A stretch of 64,000 bases of DNA from Ceratothoa steindachneri. Lineage: Eukaryota > Arthropoda > Malacostraca > Isopoda > Cymothoidae. The number at the start of each line of letters is the position of its first letter. Within the stretch, counting starts at the first letter, position 1. The notes below the pieces were generated by a model that was not told the DNA's origin, did no database searches, and saw only the letters and a program-made list of their open reading frames with translations. Location: the NCBI GenBank assembly GCA_963969495.1, contig OZ018321.1, positions 104,704,066 through 104,768,065 of the forward strand, in the 5' to 3' direction. Below, in pieces: positions 22,980 to 34,684 of the stretch. The position numbers were made by a program, and so were the translations under genes.

Positions 22980-24150
22980 TGTTATAGCAATGCCCTCTGG
23001 GCATTCCTATAATAAAATTTTCCTGGGAAATTTAAATATATATATTTGTATAAAATTCAAATCATTCAATTATTTTACTTAACTTTTGTAAATTAAATCA
23101 TTCATGCAAATTATGCACAACTTAATAATTCATTCATTTATTTTACTTAACTTTTTGTCAATTCAATCATTCAATTTTTCTTATGCAGAACTTTTTGCAA
23201 TTCATTTATTTTATGTAACCTTTAATAGTTCAAATATCTTGTGACCAAAAAACTGATTTCATTTAACGCACTGGTTCAAACATCATCTCTTAGAATTTCA
23301 CGCACATACAAACACACGCATTTCACCAATTGTGAAATAATGCGAATTCTCTCTCATTCGTGCTCGACTCTACTTCCAATCAAGACCCAAATTCACAGTC
23401 CATCATATCCTCCTTCGCCTTCACTTTTACTTCACATCATACTTTACAACATAATCATTTCATATATTAGTTACTTTACATCTTGTTACTTTAAATCAGT
23501 TACTTTATTATATTTACTTTACCGCATCTTACGTTGTATTTCTAATTCAATTCTCTCATTGTACATTCGTTAATTTTTTAATATATTTATTTTGTTTATT
23601 TCTGTTTTTCTTAAAAACCTAGTTCAGACATCCTAAATTCATTTCACGTTAGTCGTTAGGCCTAAAAACTAGCAGACGACTATTTCCATCAAACTAAACA
23701 AATTTATGGTAATGGTTTACAAATAGCTATTTAGGCTGCTTTAATAACTAAAATAAATCCCATTAATAACTAAATACCATAAAGTGGTGCCCAAGATTTA
23801 ATAATCTCTCGTCAATCAATAAATAACTTTAAACGTTAAAATAATTCTTGAACTCCACGCGTCATTTCTCTGAAAGCCTCGCTTAAACAGCATTTTTGAT
23901 TCACGTGTTTATTTGTTTATATCGCGTGTTATCTTTAGCATACTTCTTCCAATTGTCATAATTCATATCATTTTAATTAAATACTATTCCCTATATACAA
24001 TGAGTGTACAATTTCCTTTATTTCTCATAATTATTTTTCATTTCTTCACATTCCTGTGTTCAAGAATAATTTCCACACACACACACGTGCACACGGCCAT
24101 AGCTACTTGACTCACATCAACACATCCATTCAACCAGTACAGGTACACAT
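22980..24150 (+). mobile_element. Candidate Gypsy-like LTR (right end uncertain)
   Basis: The segment starts with TG directly after the polypurine tract and is followed by a Gag frame beginning at 24220. It has no coding potential and is AT-rich. No second copy exists in the window, so the right end cannot be set by alignment; 24150 is a guess from the position of gag. Confidence 0.35.
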
Positions 24151-24219
24151 AAAACATAGTGACTATGATGGATCAAACACACCAAATAAGGATATCTGTT
24201 AACGGTTAACCTGACCATC

Positions 24220-25440
24220 ATGCCCAACCGTCTGCCTCGAACCCCCAGCTCACGCACAGGCAGCCACATGCGTACCTCTCGCTTCCCGTAAAATGATCAT
24301 GCAAACTCAATTGCATGGTTGGAAGTCTCTTCCCTCCTCCTTAAACCTCAGAACATCACCGAAGAAGAGAAAGTTGCAGCAATAATTCAGCGGTTACCCA
24401 TAAGTATTTTTATACAATTCAGGGAAGTACTAATTAACGGCTAACAGGTTTGCGTTCTAGACCGCCTGAAGGAGGCTTTCCTCAACAAATACGGTGGGTC
24501 CCAAATTGATGACCTGAGAGAGCCCCTAAATACTTAGGAAATCGGAGATAAGAGTCCTACTTCTTTCTTAACTCATCTGAAGGACCTTATCAGGGTGAAC
24601 GTTGCTCAAATCGAACTTTTTAGTCCTCTCTTCACTGAGATTTTCATGAGAGGAATCCCGGAGAGAATTAGGCCACTAATTCTAAGCTCGAGCTCCACGA
24701 GCATTGAGGACGTTGCTGCAGCCGCAGACAAATTATACAAGAGTCCTTACGTGAATTAGGGCAACGGCCAAACTCACGGCCCATTTAACAATCTTTCAAT
24801 TTCTCAGGTTCGAGGCACGTCGAGCTCCTCTGACGACCGGGTAAAGAGTTCAAGGGTTCCATCTTCTCTACGGAGGGACCTTGAAGCTTCAATACCGAAG
24901 GATGGAAGCCGACATCCATCGGCTAAAGCTGCGGCGGGAATCACAGAGCGAGCACGGACACCGGTTTAGCGATCGAAGGCGCAGGTCCCGCTCAGGTACA
25001 CAAAAGAGAAACCAACGAAGTCATCCCGATGCAAGAGGTGAGAGAGAGCAAAATTTTCAAACTCATTCTTCCAACTATTCTCACCATCTTCCACACCATC
25101 AGGGCCCATGCTGATATCATCAAAGGTACGGACACAACGATGTACACTGTACACAGCATTATAGCCACCGTTATGCTTCTTCACATACTGCACCAAGTAG
25201 TCTCCCGAAGCATAACGTTTCCTTTTCCTCTCATTCAACTCAGTAGTGCTGGTACTACAACAAATATGGCGCACAAGCTCTAACATCCTTGCAACCGTGC
25301 ACATATTTGGAACCAGTACCTTTTTCTAACCTCAACCCTCCAGTTTTCTCACTTCACGCAACTCAACCACTTTCTCCAAATCCTCAAATTTCAATTTCCC
25401 AACCTTAAAATTCTGGCATTCCTCTCACTCCAGCCTCTCA
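24220..25440 (+). pseudogene. Gypsy-like Gag
   Basis: Beginning MPNRLPRTPSS at 24220, the frame reads a retrotransposon capsid (Gag) core: EEEKVAAIIQRLP, DRLKEAFLNKYGGSQIDDLR, EIGDKSPTSFLTHLKDLI, LFTEIFMRGIPERIRPLILS and SIEDVAAAADKLYK. Near 25245, in a shifted frame, CWYYNKYGAQALTSLQPCTY matches the Cys-containing C-terminus found in one group of arthropod Gypsy Gag proteins. Gag would assemble the particle that holds element RNA. Stops occur at about 24287, 24444, 24537 and 24758, with shifts further on. No protease, RT or integrase follows. Order here is pol tail, LTR, gag, which is the layout left by tandem copies sharing one LTR. Confidence 0.68.
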
Positions 25441-25540
25441 ATCACATCCTTTAAACTAACATATCAAGGGATTAACAATAAACGATAAACATCACATCTT
25501 TTAAACTAACATCTCAAGGGATAAACAATAAACGATAAAC
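25441..25540. repeat. 50-bp tandem duplication
   Basis: Two adjacent 50-bp copies, 25441-25490 and 25491-25540, each starting ATCACATC and ending AACAATAAACGATAAAC, differing at only three positions. The event is recent. Confidence 0.9.
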
Positions 25541-25617
25541 GGGTCAACATCTACCACCTGCACCTCGCTTCACTTATTCAGGTAGGTTCTCACTTGCACT
25601 GACCCACACTCAATCCT

Positions 25618-25808
25618 CAATATTGTAGATAGAGGGGAGTAGGAAAAGGAGCAAAGAAAAAATAATATCGTATGCGAGTTGCGAACAGCTTCCCGCGTCG
25701 CTGGGCCACTGTTAGCCAGCGGCGAATCCACTAAGCCATCCTGGTTCTCAAAAGACTCATTCAAACGAAGCTTTTAAGCCGCTCGCTTACACTTCTCGTA
25801 CGCTATAA
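25618..25808 (-). repeat. tRNA-like unit, inverted copy
   Basis: Reverse complement of the unit at 21953-22145, sharing the TATAGCGTACGAGAAGTG end, the GAGCGGCTTAAAAGCTTCG block, the box A-like region (here TGGCTTAGTGG) and the GTTCGCAACTCG box B. The two copies bracket the Gypsy-like assembly like long terminal inverted repeats, 3.85 kb apart. Confidence 0.7.
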
Positions 25809-26302
25809 TATTAAAAACTATCATTGCAAAAAAATTATAAAATCAAAAAGGAAATTCTCAATTAATCCAAAATAAGGAGAAAAAAGATAAAATAAAAACT
25901 GAGATTGATAGAAAGTAAGGAAAATAAATGATGAAGATAAAATATCCTGTAATAAATGTAATCGTCAACTCCAATTGATATTCCCTCGTTGGTGTATTAT
26001 AAAACTCTTGCAAAGAGCACCACCAGTTTCCATCAGGAGTACAGTTGCGAACTTTCATCTCTTTCTTGTGGATTTAAAGAAGATGGTCGCGTTGTTTGAA
26101 AGAGTCTTGGACCAGCATATTTCGAACCCCATACAAAATGTGACAAGACAAAAAAGAAAATAGATTAGGATATTATTATCTGTCCTATATTAAATAAAAG
26201 GTAAGTTATATATACTGTGTGTAATTGAATCTTAAAAAACTAATGAGGAAGTAGATTATGGTTGCCAACCACGAAAGCTATAAGAGAAAGAGATTAAGTT
26301 CA

Positions 26303-26780
26303 GTGTGATAGACCGGTTTGAGGCCGCTTAATTTCAACCGCTATCACATGTTATTTAGAAACACGTGGCTACCGACGTGCATCTTCGCCTTGAAGCCGGG
26401 CGCGTTATCGCCGCCACCTGAGTCAATATTTAACCAAGGAGGTTTATCCCCCACCCCCCCGATTCGCCCCATGCACCGATCAAGCCAGATTGAGTTAGGC
26501 TTATGGGCAGATAAGGTATTGTTCTCAGGCGCGGCTGGGAATTCCCTCAAAGTCCCCACTCCATTGCCCCCACGCTAAGGGGATGGCTCGACTATTTATA
26601 TGGAAACTTTACCAATAAGAGCAGATTGAGATCCAGATTATCTTCGCGAGACATCCCGCCAATCCGGTCTCAGCTTGTGCACCAGGGCCCTCTACCTCGA
26701 GATCCACTATTTTGTCCAGAAGAGGACAATATCCCTTGAGTGCCAAGGTTCGAGCCTTCAAGACGCCAAGTCCACAAGGC
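26303..26780. other. GC-richer unassigned block; possible LTR
   Basis: The sequence rises in GC content from 26303, where TGTGATAG begins and its complement CTATCACA follows at 26341. It contains no coding motif. Together with the minisatellite and the AT-rich stretch to about 27500 it could be a solo LTR, but there is no second copy in the window to test this. Confidence 0.25.
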
Positions 26781-26784
26781 CTGC

Positions 26785-27105
26785 CCTGTTGTTCAGAAAG
26801 AGAATAACGTTAGAACAGTCATTTTTCTTTGAGCCCGTTGACAAGAGACGGTTCTCACCCTCCCCCCCCTGTTGTTCAGAAAGAGAATAACATTAAAACA
26901 GCCATTGTTCTTTGAGCCCGTTGACAAGAGACGGTTCTCACCCTTCCCCCCTGTTGTTCAGAAAGAAAGGAACGTTAGAACAGCCATTGTTCTTTGAGCC
27001 CGTAGACAAGAGACGATTTTTACCCCCCCTGTTGTTCAGAAGTGAACAACGTAGAACAGCCATTGTTCTTCAAGCCCCTTCTTCAAGAAACGGTTCTCAT
27101 TCCCA
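26785..27105 (+). repeat. Minisatellite, 4 units of about 80 bp
   Basis: Four tandem units start at 26785, 26868, 26950 and 27028. Each begins CCTGTTGTTCAGAA and contains GAACAGCCATTGTTCTT and GACAAGAGACGGTTCTCACC, ending in a C-rich run of variable length. The last unit is the most diverged. Confidence 0.9.
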
Positions 27106-27954
27106 AGACGTCACGTTAGGATCATTTAATCCCCTCCTCCATCCTTCGGCTGGAACTCGCCAGCGGACCGAAGATTCCTTCGCGTCGCCTTCCTCTGCAC
27201 AACAACTTTTAATTACGTAAGCTGAACATTACCTTTGAGTATTTAACCTTTTTGTCAACCCTATCCTGTGCTTTAAATGGTTTAGCGAACCATCCCATCC
27301 CTTTAATTTTTGTTCTTTTACCTTTTTTAAATCTCTCCCAAATCTTAATTCATCGGATTAACCAGATTTCCCACGACCCTTTCCATTCTCTGTTTATGTC
27401 AACATTTTCCGTTTTGTGTGTTGTTGATAGTTTTATTAATAAAACTTTATTTTATTAATGATAGCCATATTATTATCCTTAAGCTCAGTTCCACTTCTTA
27501 AGCATATTGAAGATAAATAATATCGGCCAACCAGATAACCACGCACTCTAAATATAATTGAATAGTTTCCTTAACGAATAGTTATATATGGTATATCGTC
27601 GAGAGTCCATTCTACGACATTCAGTAATGAATTGACTAAGCAATATATTCAATTATACCAGTGTACCATTACCACCTAACCTGATTCTGCTATTTCCAAA
27701 ATGTTTTCTAGAAACTTTAGATAGAATCCAGTGTCAAACAGTGGTAATAGTGTAGTGTGTCCTTATTAGCAAAATTAATTCAGCATATACTACAACACCA
27801 GCATTTGTATATCCATTAAGAAGGACATTTTACTTCTGAATAGATTTAAGAAAGTACGATGATTATTCAAAATGAGTATAAGTTAAAAATAGTTGAAAGA
27901 TTTAGCCATCACACTCATCAGTACATAGGCAACAGAATAGTAAAAATCAACCTT
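27106..27954. other. No feature recognised
   Basis: No gene or known repeat seen. The sequence becomes AT-rich after 27230. Confidence 0.45.
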
Positions 27955-28225
27955 ACTGGCAGTGGCAGATCCAAGATAAGAATTTAGGGAAGGCCAACCT
28001 GATTTTTTCCCTCTAAGGAGGCTTAGAAAATGACATTAATGATTAATAATGGTTAACTTACACAGCATTGATAATAAATAACAGTAACTCACACATGAGA
28101 TAGCACTACATAACACACTCAGATCCGATTTTATTTTGCCACACATCAGAAAATTATGAATTTTAGTTTTTGAGATTGACCTGTATTTTAGTCATGTATC
28201 ATATAAGATATATTCAATCGCATAT
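27955..28225 (+). repeat. Dispersed repeat B, copy 1
   Basis: Aligns in the same orientation with 34150-34425. Shared landmarks in order: CAGTGGCAGATCC (GCCAGTGGCGGATCC in copy 2), CCAACCTGATTTTTTCCCTC, AATAACAGTAACTCACACA, CAGATCCGATTTT and GACCTGTATTTTAGTCATGT. The start resembles terminal sequences of some DNA transposons, but no matching right terminus is visible. Confidence 0.6.
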
Positions 28226-29510
28226 TATTACATAATTCTTTCTGAATAGCAGAATGCAGGTATTGCTTAAAAAATAAATATTAACATAAACGAGTCTGAG
28301 ATTTGGAAAGGACTTCAGCCCTCTAGCCTCCTACTCTCCTGGATTAGCGCCTGCTCACTGGATACTTCAAATATAACCCCTTGAACCTCAAGTTCTCAGG
28401 AATCCTATTCCAAACACTAAATGGAATACTATCTTTTCTAAAGAAGACACTAGGAAATAGACAGTGCTAGTAGTGTCTAACAGCTCAAATAGCCTCTTCC
28501 ACAAGAAAACTAATATCAGGAATACGAAACACGAGAGTAATGGTTTCTGGAAAGAAAACTAGTCTTGAGAGACAATACAAGTTCAAATTTATGTTCCAAG
28601 GAGAAAACTGATGGAGGACACCGGACCGTTTTGGAAAAAGAATTTCATAGGAAAAGCAGTGAAGTTGTGGGGCATAAGATGTATCTAAGTTACATAACCA
28701 GAGTCCCCTTAAATGATACAATTTAAATGACCTGGGCCAGGGAGGGTGCGCAGCTATCCAGAAATTGCTGACTTGATCGACAAGCTAGAAATGGGTGTCC
28801 TAAATGTTGATGAGTTTACGCATGACTGCCCGAGAACTGCTTCATTTATCTCCCTGATCTGTCCTTGTGTTCTCCGGAGGAAAAAGTCTGATCTTGGGAG
28901 GGAGGTGGTTGATGTCTTCGAAGATAGTCAAAGCTTTCCAAGTCAACTATTATTTTCTGTGGCGTTGTCGCCTGAAAAAAAATCTCCCCGAAGGCGCTTG
29001 GAATGGATAAGGTGCTTCATATTTCAGGAAATGGCTGATTTCTCTGCCTCAATCGAGGGGTTTAGGCCGGTGGATGGGCCGTTGAGCTTTTCTCCTGTAA
29101 ACCTAATCGCCATGGATCTAACTACAATTCCTTGAACATCTGATCCTTTTGCACGATGCTTGCTTCTTTGGACTGGTGTAGTGTCTTCACGAAGTAACTC
29201 CAGGTAATTTAAGGTGGTGTTATTACTGAGACAGTGAAATCTGGCGAGAAAATATGGAGCCAATATCTCAGAGGCTACAAATGGAGGAAGCAGTTGCTGT
29301 TCGTAGCTAAAATTAGTGGGGTTGCTGCATCAGAATATCTTTAGCATTGTTTTAATATTGTGTAAAAGGAAATAAACATAAAAATAAAATTAATAGATAA
29401 ACTTGATAGAATCCTAAATAGAGCAAAATAAAAAAAAATTACTTACTAATAGCTTAAATTGTAACAGTTCAAACTTGATCCATTAATTTAAAAACGAAAT
29501 ACATTCTTCT
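28226..29510. other. Unassigned; weak trace of a LINE tail
   Basis: A forward frame (28746-29135) and opposite frames have no motif. On the reverse strand near 28300-28450 the reading FFRKDSIPFSVWNRIPENL faintly resembles a LINE RT C-terminus, but it is too weak to call. Confidence 0.3.
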
Positions 29511-29514
29511 TGTT

Positions 29515-29640
29515 TTAATTTGCGCCAAAAGATGAATTATTTTTTCCTTGATCTCTGGATGACTACTGAGGAATCTTTTCTCCACTGAAAGCACTGCAAG
29601 TGCATTTAGTCGTTCAGAATTCATAAAATAAAAGAACCGA
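29515..29640 (-). pseudogene. hAT-like transposase C-terminal fragment
   Basis: The reverse frame reads MNSERLNALAVLSVEKRFLS, then SHPEIKEKIIHLLAQIKTRR. A block of the form R-L-x-x-L-x-x-L-S-V-E-K, then a short Asp/Ile-rich stretch and a basic end, is the last part of ZMYM1/DUF4371-type hAT transposases. It may derive from the same family as the N-terminal remnant at 2640-3200. No upstream catalytic part is visible. Confidence 0.45.
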
Positions 29641-30599
29641 AAAAATTTGAATTAAATTTTACACTTTATTACATTTAAGAATATAAACATGAGTGTCCAA
29701 AATAACCACTACCTTTCACCAGCATACCAGGATCGGCACTGCGGGAGACACAGTTATCTCTCTCCTTAGCGAGCAGCTTCCCATCTCGGACATGTGAGAA
29801 TGGGCACAACATCCAAACACCGCGCTGGAACTGTGAAGCGCACAGTTCTCTACAAGGATTTTTTTATTTTTTTCATAAACTAGGGGATGGCTACTGGAAT
29901 TAAGCTTAATGATTCTATAATGTATATAAAGAAAGAATAAAAAAAAGGACACATTATATTGAATGTTATCGATAATATCAAGTGGAAATAGGAGGTACTG
30001 CAGTTCCGCAGTGCCTTTACACGAGCCCCTACTGTTCGAAAGAGAATGTAAAACAACATAAATAGTTTCAAATTTCATTAAAAACAGCTGAAAAGTTCCG
30101 ATGTTATTACCAAAAACCTCATCGAAAAGTAAAATAGTTACATCTTACCGACTGACCGACATAGTAACTTATAGAGTCACGCGTACCCGACTAAAGACAA
30201 TAGTAAGTAAGAAGGGAAGGAGAGCTTAGTCGAAATATCATTACCAAATAGAGTCTTATGACAGATATGAAAGTTTTCACGAAAGAAAATGGAGAATAAA
30301 ACTAGAAGCCGATGCTTTGGAATATTTCTCTATAAACTTGCGCTAAATTATCGATGATTCCATTTATATTCCTCCACAACTCCACTAAGAATTCAATGTT
30401 TTGGTTGTTTCCATTTTGACGAAAGATCTGTTGTTTAAAAAGAGGCAGGTTTTTTTTTTTAATGATGTTGCCTCCTTGCCATTTCTAACATTGTCATAAG
30501 AGTTTATGCAGCATGGGTTTTGTTAATATTCTTGGTTCTGAGAACCATTTGGATTCTTCTCATATATATACATATACTGATTCAGACTCCACCATACTT
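29641..30599. other. No feature recognised
   Basis: Reverse frames at 29716-30078 show no motif. Nothing else is apparent. Confidence 0.4.
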
Positions 30600-30852
30600 C
30601 ATCGATAAAGGAGGAAAGAATACCTAAAGATTCTCCGAAGATGATCGAATAGGTCGAAAGCTCAGCAATTTAAGTTTGTGTTTCACCAAACGATTTATTA
30701 AAAAGAGATCTGAACATAGGACAAGTTATCTACAATCTACAAGATGGACTAAAAAAGACAGGAATAAGAATAGAATGTTGCCAAATGAAATTGATCAATG
30801 CGAAATATACCATGGTCTTTAACAAAATCTGCATCCAAGAAAGACTTCTTCC
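30600..30852 (+). mobile_element. Penelope-like 3' tail with hammerhead-like motif
   Basis: The stretch 30629-30670 carries CCGAAGATGATCGAATAGGT followed by CGAAAGCTC. This matches, nearly base for base over the core, the motif found after the PLE coding ends at 40310 and 59811. A (TA)n array follows at 30853. No coding part of the element remains. The identification rests on that motif. Confidence 0.45.

Positions 30853-30936
<84 letters not shown>
30853..30936. repeat. (TA)n microsatellite
   Basis: About 80 bases of TA repeat downstream of the PLE tail. Confidence 0.97.
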
Positions 30937-31086
30937 CAGCGGCTTCAAATGTTCGGAGACTCCGAAGTTGTAGGAAGTTAGATAAACGCAAGAGTGAAAG
31001 GTTTTCTTTGAATGTCAGAGTGAATATAACAGTGAAATAAGGAGAAATAAGTTGCAATAAATTATAATGCTCAAAAACAATCAACA

Positions 31087-32242
31087 AAAATCAACAAACG
31101 GCAAAATTTTCCAAAAGATGTACCATGAATGCCTTTAATTACTCATTGTAAACTGGTTGACGACATTTTATGGCCTATTTCAGGTTTTGCCAAATCTTTC
31201 CGATTGGATTCATATCTGGCGACTGAGGTGGCCAGTCCATCGCCGTGTTATTGTTGTCCCAAAACCACTGTATGGTGGACGCACACTTGTGATATGGTTC
31301 ATTTTTTACTGGAAAATCACCTTTCTTTCATTTATGTAGATGTCTAGGGCTCATGGTAACATATATATCTCAAGACTCTTTAGTACTTCTCTGAATTCAT
31401 GGAACCATCACAAACGATAAAATGACCCATCGCTGAACTTGAAATGCAGCCCCATACCATTACAGAGCAGCCATCATGCTTTACTGTGGGCATTATAAAT
31501 CTTCGATTCCACTGCTCCCCTGGCATTCTGAGGGCTCTAACGTTGTAGATGTTCGAGTACGACTGGATACGTCCCCACCGACGCATGGTCCAGTTGCTTT
31601 GAGCACGTGACCAAGCGAGTCAACGTCACTTCTGATGAAGTTTGATAAGCAGCATTTGAAGGGCTTTACATGAATTCAGGCCTTGTGTGACGGACTATTC
31701 TGGCGGGTGCATTAACCTGACTGCTCTCTATCCATTTATGTTGCAGCTGAGAGTAGTTTTCTAACTATTCTGAAGGCCCATGCGACGCAGAGACCTTTCC
31801 TCACGTTGCATACTGACCCTGGGTCATAGAGAGCAAGGTTGGCCTTGGATGTTCATAATTTCTCGGATCCTCTTCAACACTTCTGCAACACCGGAATGTG
31901 ATCCGCCGAACCTCCTGGTGATTTGCTGACAGCTGAGACCCTCATCGTGTAATCTGTGTAGCAGAGTTCTTTCCTATCGACATGGAATATCATATTACTC
32001 ACAAATGTGATGTGTTATATGAAGTAATTTTGACTCTAGCATACCCGCATTCTGATATCATGATTTAATAGATTTTAATAGGCTAGCCATTTTATATATT
32101 TCATAAAACGTTATAAGGAAGTTTGTACTTTTACTTTGATGTATTTGAACACATGCATGCAAACTTACATCAACATATTTAGAGACATAGACAAGGAATA
32201 GGAAAAATTCCAGGTGTATGAAAACCTTTAGCCACAGCTGTA
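31087..32242 (-). mobile_element. Tc1-like transposon C (5' terminal repeat kept)
   Basis: Reverse-strand remains of a Tc1-like transposase, a DDE enzyme that moves DNA between TA sites. The clearest part (31380-31586) reads NRRFIMPTVKHDGCSVMVWG, the block between the first and second catalytic Asp. Upstream in other frames is RSLRRMGLQNS and a WTMRRWGRIQSYSN piece. Downstream, near 31240-31150, AMDWPPQSPDMNPIGKIWQN is the region of the third catalytic residue; the expected Glu of NPIE is Gly. The 5' terminal repeat is at 32212-32240 (CAGCTGTGGCTAAAGGTTTT on the reverse strand) flanked by TA. The 3' terminal repeat is missing. Several frameshifts and stops show it is dead. Confidence 0.8.
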
Positions 32243-32879
32243 TATATGTGAACTTTTCTTGCCTCGAGAATGCGCTTAGAGTGTCCTCTATAAGGATTGA
32301 TTACGACTTGCAGTATTCAATGCTTCCAAAAAAACATTCTTCCTTCCTAAAAAAAGTCTTGACTTCATTTTACACACATACACTCATTTTATTCATGTCG
32401 TTGCCCCCTTCCCCTCTGGGGTCTCCTTGTTGTGATGTGGAGCATCTTCGTTTAATTTTTAACATCAGCAGTTGCAAACGGGGTTTGTTCTTCCACAGCT
32501 CCTTGCCATTCATAAGGCCTTCAGAAGTCATTTTTGAACACTTATATACATACCCTCTTGACTAATAGTATACAGCTCCCCATCAAAGATTTTTATATTT
32601 AACATATTTAATCAAACTTTGTAAAATTTATCATATCATTCATCATTATGGATAAGAATAATCTCTATTTGAATATGTCTAAATATTTTGTTGATATGTT
32701 CAAATTACTTAGTATTTTACTAAATGGTGTGTAATTAATAAAATGTTTTTTTTCTATAATAGGAATTTAATCAATATTTAATATGTTTCAGCTTCAACTT
32801 ATAACTATTGTTTAATCAATATCAATAAATCTTAATAAACTTCTCCATAGCCAAGGGTTATCACAATTATAAATTGTTA
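32243..32879. other. Unassigned, AT-rich
   Basis: No gene seen. ACAGCTCCCCATCAAAG near 32571 could be the damaged left terminus of the next Tc1-like element. A 115-codon forward frame (32218-32565) starts within the neighbouring terminal repeat and has no motif. Confidence 0.35.
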
Positions 32880-33945
32880 CATAGAAGAAAATGGTCAAGA
32901 TATACTGTCAAAACCAATAAAAAGGGATATCAAGAGACAAAGAGCTTTGTATCAAGGGAGTGAAGATGCAGAAAACGTTTGCAACCTATAAAAGGCATCT
33001 TTCATTCGGAGTTCTCCATAATAGCAGAAAAACATCTTTTCAACTTGCTGAAAAGTTCAATGAAGTTTCATGTTTAAAAATATCACCCAGAACAGTTAGA
33101 AGTAGAATTATTCGAGGTCAATAGAAAAAACTTAACAGATAAACAATGAGCAAAAGTTATCTAGCCAGATGAAAGTATTTATCAAGTATGTGAGAAAGAC
33201 TCTTGTAATATTATTTTACATCTTATTTTTATTTCAATTTAAATATATCTTGTAGAAAAATTATTTTAAAATTTAACGTGGTAGTAACAATTTTGCAGTT
33301 TTCAGCACTTCTGGAGCTACCTTTGTGAGACGAAGAGTTGGACAGGCATTTCACTCTGCTTGTGTGGCACCAACTGTGAAGCATAGAAGTAAGTAGTTTA
33401 TCATAATATGGGGCCGCATGTTTTCATCAGGGGCAGGAGAGAAGTTATTATGCCAGGGAAGAATGAACTTCACAACTTATATCATCATGTTGAAATAAGT
33501 TTTAGAGCCATTTATCCAGAAATTGCATCTCACCACGCCAAGTAATGAATGTATATTTCAGCTGTTAAATATCCTATGCCATACATTCAACCATACCAAA
33601 AATTTGTTTGATTGTCCACCACAGAACCCAGACTTAAATCTAATAGAACACTCGTGGAGGGTGCTTGGAAAAGCAATAGCGACTACCACAAGTACCATTA
33701 AAACAGAACTGTATGAAAAATTACAAGCCGAGAGGGGAGCAAGATAACGTTAAAATTTTTAAAATTTGGTGAAATCTATGACACTAAGAATTATGGCTGT
33801 AATTAAAGCAAAAGGGTTTCCAATTAATTATTAAAATAATTTGAGATAAAAGTATATACTGAATTCATTTGCCACAAATGTCTAATTAAATTATATGAAT
33901 GATTCCATATGGTACTTTATACCTTTGGCCATGGGTGGATACTAC
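32880..33945 (+). mobile_element. Tc1-like transposon D
   Basis: Forward-strand Tc1-like transposase remains. N-terminal helix-turn-helix: LHNSRKTSFQLAEKFNEVSC near 33025-33110 and PRTVRSRI. Middle: TSGATFVRRRVGQAFHSACV near 33310, then WGRMFSSGAGEKLLCQGRMN. C-terminal third (33523-33747): FDCPPQNPDLNLIEHSWRVL, which contains the third catalytic residue (Glu in NLIE). A candidate right end is CCTTTGGCCATGGGTGGATA near 33931. Frames are broken at several points. It differs from elements A, B and C in sequence and so is a separate family. Confidence 0.78.
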
Positions 33946-34149
33946 TTTCTATTTGTACCGTCATTCTCTCCCATCTATTTAAATTATGAACTAGTTCAAA
34001 GAGTCAAGTGTATACTTTTCTTAATGCAGGAGGTGTAATTTTGATCTAATTTTAATGATTCTTCTAACCTAGTGCTTTTCAACGATTTTCTACTCCCCAG
34101 ACCCTTAAGAAGGGTTTGATTAATGTTTAAATCCCGGACAAAAATGCCA

Positions 34150-34425
34150 TCGCCAGTGGCGGATCCGGGGGAAAAAGTTGGGGGGAGCTAACCTGAATTT
34201 CTCCCTCTGCCGAATCTAAGAAAAGGGAATTGATCATTAATAATGATCATAAATAACAGTATTTCACACAGGAGTGAGCACTAACTCTCCTAGATCCGAA
34301 TTTCTTTGCAAACATCAGTTTTGGGACGTCAGCTAATGTATAATACTGAATTTAATAATTATTTTTGATACTTACCTGTATTTTAGACATGTATCTTATG
34401 AGGTGCATTCGATCGCAACGATTTA
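34150..34425 (+). repeat. Dispersed repeat B, copy 2
   Basis: Second copy of the repeat at 27955-28225, with the same landmarks. Just before it, near 34070, AGTGCTTTTCAACGATTTTC resembles the termini of hAT-type non-autonomous elements. Confidence 0.6.
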
Positions 34426-34438
34426 AAAAAAAGTTGAA

Positions 34439-34439
34439 A

Positions 34440-34501
<62 letters not shown>
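34439..34501. repeat. (TA)n microsatellite
   Basis: About 60 bases of TA repeat ending at a SINE-like tail. Confidence 0.97.
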
Positions 34502-34504
<3 letters not shown>

Positions 34505-34600
34505 AAAGTAGCGCGAGAGTATAATGAAAATAAATCCATTAAACCACATTGAATAATTTTTCCTTGCAGTAATATTTATCCTCATTTATTTATTCTTTGA
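34502..34600 (-). repeat. SINE-like body, inverted copy
   Basis: On the reverse strand: AATATTACTGCAAGGAAAAA, then CAATGTGGTTTAATGGATT. The same blocks occur on the forward strand at 34808-34873. The tRNA-like head is missing here. Confidence 0.6.
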
Positions 34601-34684
34601 ATTCCCAATTAATTTTCTATTTCTTTCATAGTCTCCGTTCGACCTTGCGAAAGTGTTCCTTAAAAGCTATTCTATCCAGAGAAT

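Noticed and set aside
28300..28720. LINE RT C-terminus on the reverse strand
   Set aside because: Only a short W-N-R-I-P-like block resembles the family; frames around it do not continue the match.
28746..29135. 129-codon forward frame as a host exon
   Set aside because: No recognised domain, no codon-level support, and it overlaps an open reverse frame of similar length.
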